A program made the position numbers and the translations under genes. The notes under the pieces are model-generated. The model saw nothing but the letters and a program-made list of their open reading frames with translations. It was not told the origin of the DNA and did not search any database. This document shows positions 61,172-64,000 of a stretch of DNA of 64,000 nucleotides, piece by piece (the stretch's first letter is position 1; every line of letters starts with the position of its first letter). The DNA is from Clostridia bacterium. GTDB taxonomy: Bacteria; Bacillota; Clostridia; TANB77; CAG-508. Location of the stretch: positions 10,972 through 74,971 of the forward strand of contig CAAEQN010000114.1 in the NCBI GenBank assembly GCA_900758165.1, written 5' to 3'.

Positions 61172-63784
61172 ATGGCACAATATTCACCAATGATGCAACA
61201 TTATCTTGAAACAAAAGAAAAATATAAAGACTGCATTCTATTTTATAGATTAGGGGATTTCTATGAAATGTTTTTTGATGATGCAATAAATGTATCTAGA
61301 GAATTAGAACTTACATTAACAGGTAAAGATTGTGGGCAAGAACAAAGAGCACCAATGTGCGGAATTCCATATCATGCAGCAGATAATTATATTTCAAAAT
61401 TAGTATCTAATGGGCATAAAGTAGCAATTTGTGAACAATTAGAAGATCCTAAATATGCTAAAGGCATAGTAAAAAGAGATGTAATAAGAGTAGTAACTCC
61501 GGGGACTGTAACAGAATCTAATTTATTAGAAGAAAAGAAAAATAATTATATAATGAGCATATTTAAAAAAGGAATATTCTTTGGAATAGCTGTATGTGAT
61601 ATATCTACAGGAGATTTTTATGCATCAGAAATAAAAGAAGAAAACAATTTTGAAAGATTATTAGATGAAATTTCAAGGTATGAGCCTTCGGAAATAATAG
61701 CAAATGAAATGTTGTTTAATTGTAGTGAAGAATTAGGTAAAATAAAAGAAAGATTTGATGTTTATATATCTACACAAGAAGAAACAAAATTCTCTGAAAA
61801 TTTTAAAGATTTATATAATCAATATGCTGTAGTAGATACTCAAGAAAATGAAATAAAAAATCTAGAAGAGAGGCTATTTGCCGTTTCTGCAGTAAATGGA
61901 TTAATTCAATACATAGAAGATACACAAAAAACAAAGTTAAATCACATAAACAAAATTATAATATATACAATTACTAAATATATGTCTTTAGATATTAATG
62001 CAAGAAGAAATTTAGAGCTAACAGAAAAATTAAGAGATAAAACAAAAAAAGGTACACTATTATGGGTGTTAGATAAAACAACAACTTCGATGGGAGGAAG
62101 ATTGTTAAGAAGATGGATTTCAGATCCATTAATAGATTCTTGTGAAATAAACAACAGACTAGATGCAGTAGCGGAATTAAAAAGCAATATAATGTTAAGA
62201 GGGGAGCTAATTTCAAGCTTAAAAGGAGTGTATGATATAGAAAGACTAGCTGGAAAAATATCTTATGGAAATGTAAATGCCAGAGAATTAAACTCTCTGA
62301 AAGCATCAGCTAGTAAATTACCAGAAATAAAAGGATTAATAGAAAATTCTAAATCTAGCATGTTAGAAGCAATATATAAAGAACTAGATTCATTAGACGA
62401 CATATATAATCTAATTGATAAAGCAATAGTAGAAGAACCTCCAATAAGTATAACAGACGGAGGAATTATTAAATTAGGATATGATCCAGAAATAGACGAG
62501 TTAAAAACAGCAACAACACAGGGAAAGAATTGGCTTATAGAATTAGAAGCAAGAGAAAAAGAAAAAACAGGAATTAAAGGATTAAAAGTTGGATACAACA
62601 AAGTATTTGGCTACTATATAGAGGTTACAAAATCTAATTTATCAATGGTTCCAGATACATATATAAGAAAGCAAACACTAACAGGTGGAGAAAGATATAT
62701 TACAGAGGAATTAAAAGAATTAGAAAATAAAATTTTAGGAGCAGAAGAAAAAGTTGTAACTTTAGAATATAACGCTTTTGCTCAAATAAGAGAACAAATA
62801 AAGAGCCAAATCCAGAGAATACAAAAAACAGCAATGGCAATATCAAAATTAGATGTATTAACATCTTTTGCCACAGTTGCTGAAGACTTGAACTATTGTA
62901 TGCCACAAGTAGACAATAGTGGAATAATAGACATAAAAGAAGGAAGACATCCAGTAATAGAAAAAATGCTTCCAAGTGGCAGTTTTGTAGCTAATGATTC
63001 TTATCTAGATAAAATGGAAAATAGATTATCTATAATAACAGGACCAAACATGGCAGGTAAATCTACATATATGAGGCAAGTAGCGTTAATTACATTAATG
63101 GCACAAGTAGGAAGTTTTGTGCCAGCAACTTCGGCACATATAGGCGTAGTTGACAAAATTTTTACAAGAGTTGGTGCTTCTGACGATTTAAGTATGGGAC
63201 AAAGCACATTTATGGTAGAAATGATGGAAGTAGCAGATATTCTAAAAGAAGCAACTTCAAACAGTCTAGTAATACTTGACGAAATAGGAAGAGGAACTTC
63301 AACTTATGATGGATTAGCCATAGCCTGGGCTGTTGCAGAATTTATTGCAGATAAAGAAAAATGTGGAGCGAAAACATTATTTGCAACACATTATCATGAA
63401 TTAACAAGATTAGAGAATACATTAGATGGCGTAAAAAATTATTCTATAGCAGTAAAAGAAAAAGGAGAAGATGTAATCTTTTTAAGAAAAATTGTGTCTG
63501 GTGGAACTGATGAAAGCTATGGTGTACATGTTGCAAAACTTGCAGGAGTTCCCAAAATAGTTACTCAAAGAGCAAATGAAATATTAAAATCTATAGAAAG
63601 AAAAAATATATTAACAAACAATAAAAATGAAAAAGAAAACAAAAAGCAGGTTTCTGGACAATTAGATATGTATAATTTTAAATTAGCAGAAATTGCACAT
63701 CAACTTGATAAAGTTAATATAAATGAGTTAACTCCAATAGACGCATTAAATACACTTGTAAAAATAAAAGAAGAGATGAAATAA
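61172..63784 (+). CDS. mutS: DNA mismatch repair protein MutS
   Basis: Recognises mismatches and starts repair with MutL. 870 aa: the mismatch-binding wedge is GDFYEMF (Phe30, Glu32). Connector, core and clamp domains cover about 115-560. The ATPase has Walker A TGPNMAGKST (623-632, Lys630), then DDLSMGQSTFMVEM, Walker B LVILDEIGRGTSTYDG and ATHYHELTRLE. The C-terminal tail has the clamp/dimer region through NTLVKIKEEM. AAAGGAAG precedes the ATG. The window ends before any mutL could appear; a terminator-like hairpin follows, so mutL, if near, would be separately transcribed. Confidence 0.98.
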   Translation: MAQYSPMMQHYLETKEKYKDCILFYRLGDFYEMFFDDAINVSRELELTLTGKDCGQEQRAPMCGIPYHAADNYISKLVSNGHKVAICEQLEDPKYAKGIVKRDVIRVVTPGTVTESNLLEEKKNNYIMSIFKKGIFFGIAVCDISTGDFYASEIKEENNFERLLDEISRYEPSEIIANEMLFNCSEELGKIKERFDVYISTQEETKFSENFKDLYNQYAVVDTQENEIKNLEERLFAVSAVNGLIQYIEDTQKTKLNHINKIIIYTITKYMSLDINARRNLELTEKLRDKTKKGTLLWVLDKTTTSMGGRLLRRWISDPLIDSCEINNRLDAVAELKSNIMLRGELISSLKGVYDIERLAGKISYGNVNARELNSLKASASKLPEIKGLIENSKSSMLEAIYKELDSLDDIYNLIDKAIVEEPPISITDGGIIKLGYDPEIDELKTATTQGKNWLIELEAREKEKTGIKGLKVGYNKVFGYYIEVTKSNLSMVPDTYIRKQTLTGGERYITEELKELENKILGAEEKVVTLEYNAFAQIREQIKSQIQRIQKTAMAISKLDVLTSFATVAEDLNYCMPQVDNSGIIDIKEGRHPVIEKMLPSGSFVANDSYLDKMENRLSIITGPNMAGKSTYMRQVALITLMAQVGSFVPATSAHIGVVDKIFTRVGASDDLSMGQSTFMVEMMEVADILKEATSNSLVILDEIGRGTSTYDGLAIAWAVAEFIADKEKCGAKTLFATHYHELTRLENTLDGVKNYSIAVKEKGEDVIFLRKIVSGGTDESYGVHVAKLAGVPKIVTQRANEILKSIERKNILTNNKNEKENKKQVSGQLDMYNFKLAEIAHQLDKVNINELTPIDALNTLVKIKEEMK

Positions 63785-63853
63785 AAATATAAACACTAAA
63801 AAATACTTGTAAAATTTTTAGGTTAGAACATTAAAAAATATTAAAGAATAAAA

Positions 63854-63912
63854 AATAAGAAAAAGAGTATTACTATTATATAAATTTGGTAGTAATATTC
63901 TTATTTTTTTAT
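63854..63912 (+). terminator. mutS terminator
   Basis: GAGTATTACTA (63865-63875) and TAGTAATATTC (63890-63900) extended by AATAAGA/TTATTTTTTT. Confidence 0.75.
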
Positions 63913-64000
63913 GTATTTTAATTAAATAAGTAATTTAATAAAAATTTAAAATTAGTAGATTAGTTCAAGCTCTATATATTAACAATTTTTATTTGTTTAA

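Overview
The window reads as chromosomal DNA of an AT-rich, spore-forming, single-membrane Firmicute, probably an anaerobic gut-type clostridium not close to any model species. The evidence is strong Shine-Dalgarno sites (AGGAGG), many TTG/GTG starts, sigma-A-like promoters, U-tract terminators, and the sporulation genes spo0A, spoIIID, yabG and a DacF-like carboxypeptidase. I see no rRNA, tRNA, CRISPR array, insertion sequence or phage gene.

Layout. (1) 1-5387: metabolic genes (partial YnbB-like PLP enzyme, HI0933-type flavoprotein, YigZ), then spo0A, spoIIID and yabG. (2) 5462-28967: an accessory cell-surface island. It holds a coiled-coil protein, a giant beta-helix adhesin broken by two +1 frameshifts, three SipW/ER-type signal peptidases that keep Ser and His, two signal-peptidase paralogues that have lost both residues, and seven TasA/camelysin-like or related membrane-anchored proteins. 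In the middle of its main operon sit a membrane-tethered McrB-like AAA+ ATPase, a nuclease-less McrC/DUF2357-like protein and an unknown 332-aa protein. (3) 29166-42578: mostly housekeeping genes (pyrG, rqcH, ftsK/spoIIIE, a beta-CASP metallo-beta-lactamase protein, a GH15 glycosidase, cdaA, truA) with one unknown coiled-coil protein and a 37-aa membrane peptide. (4) 42710-55018: a small membrane protein, then a Tad-like pilus locus. The locus has CpaB, two CpaE-position proteins without an intact Walker A, CpaF, one large TadB/TadC-like membrane protein, five short pilin-like proteins (four starting MENA), and TadE- and TadG-like proteins, but no prepilin peptidase. (5) 55075-63784: CmpB-type membrane protein, rpmE, a 51-aa membrane protein, VanW-like, dacF, miaB, a four-HTH protein, mutS.

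How they may work together. Regions 2 and 4 look like two surface-fibre systems. One uses SipW-type processing of TasA-like subunits and a beta-helix adhesin; the other is an ATP-driven Tad-like pilus. The promoter of the most fibre-like TasA-type gene (28005) and the promoter of the pilus operon (43350) both carry tandem AATATTAC elements at nearly the same distance upstream of -35, which suggests a shared regulator. The best candidates for undescribed biology are the SipW operon containing the McrB/McrC-like module and paired active/inactive signal peptidases, and the pilus locus with acidic MENA leaders and no visible processing peptidase.
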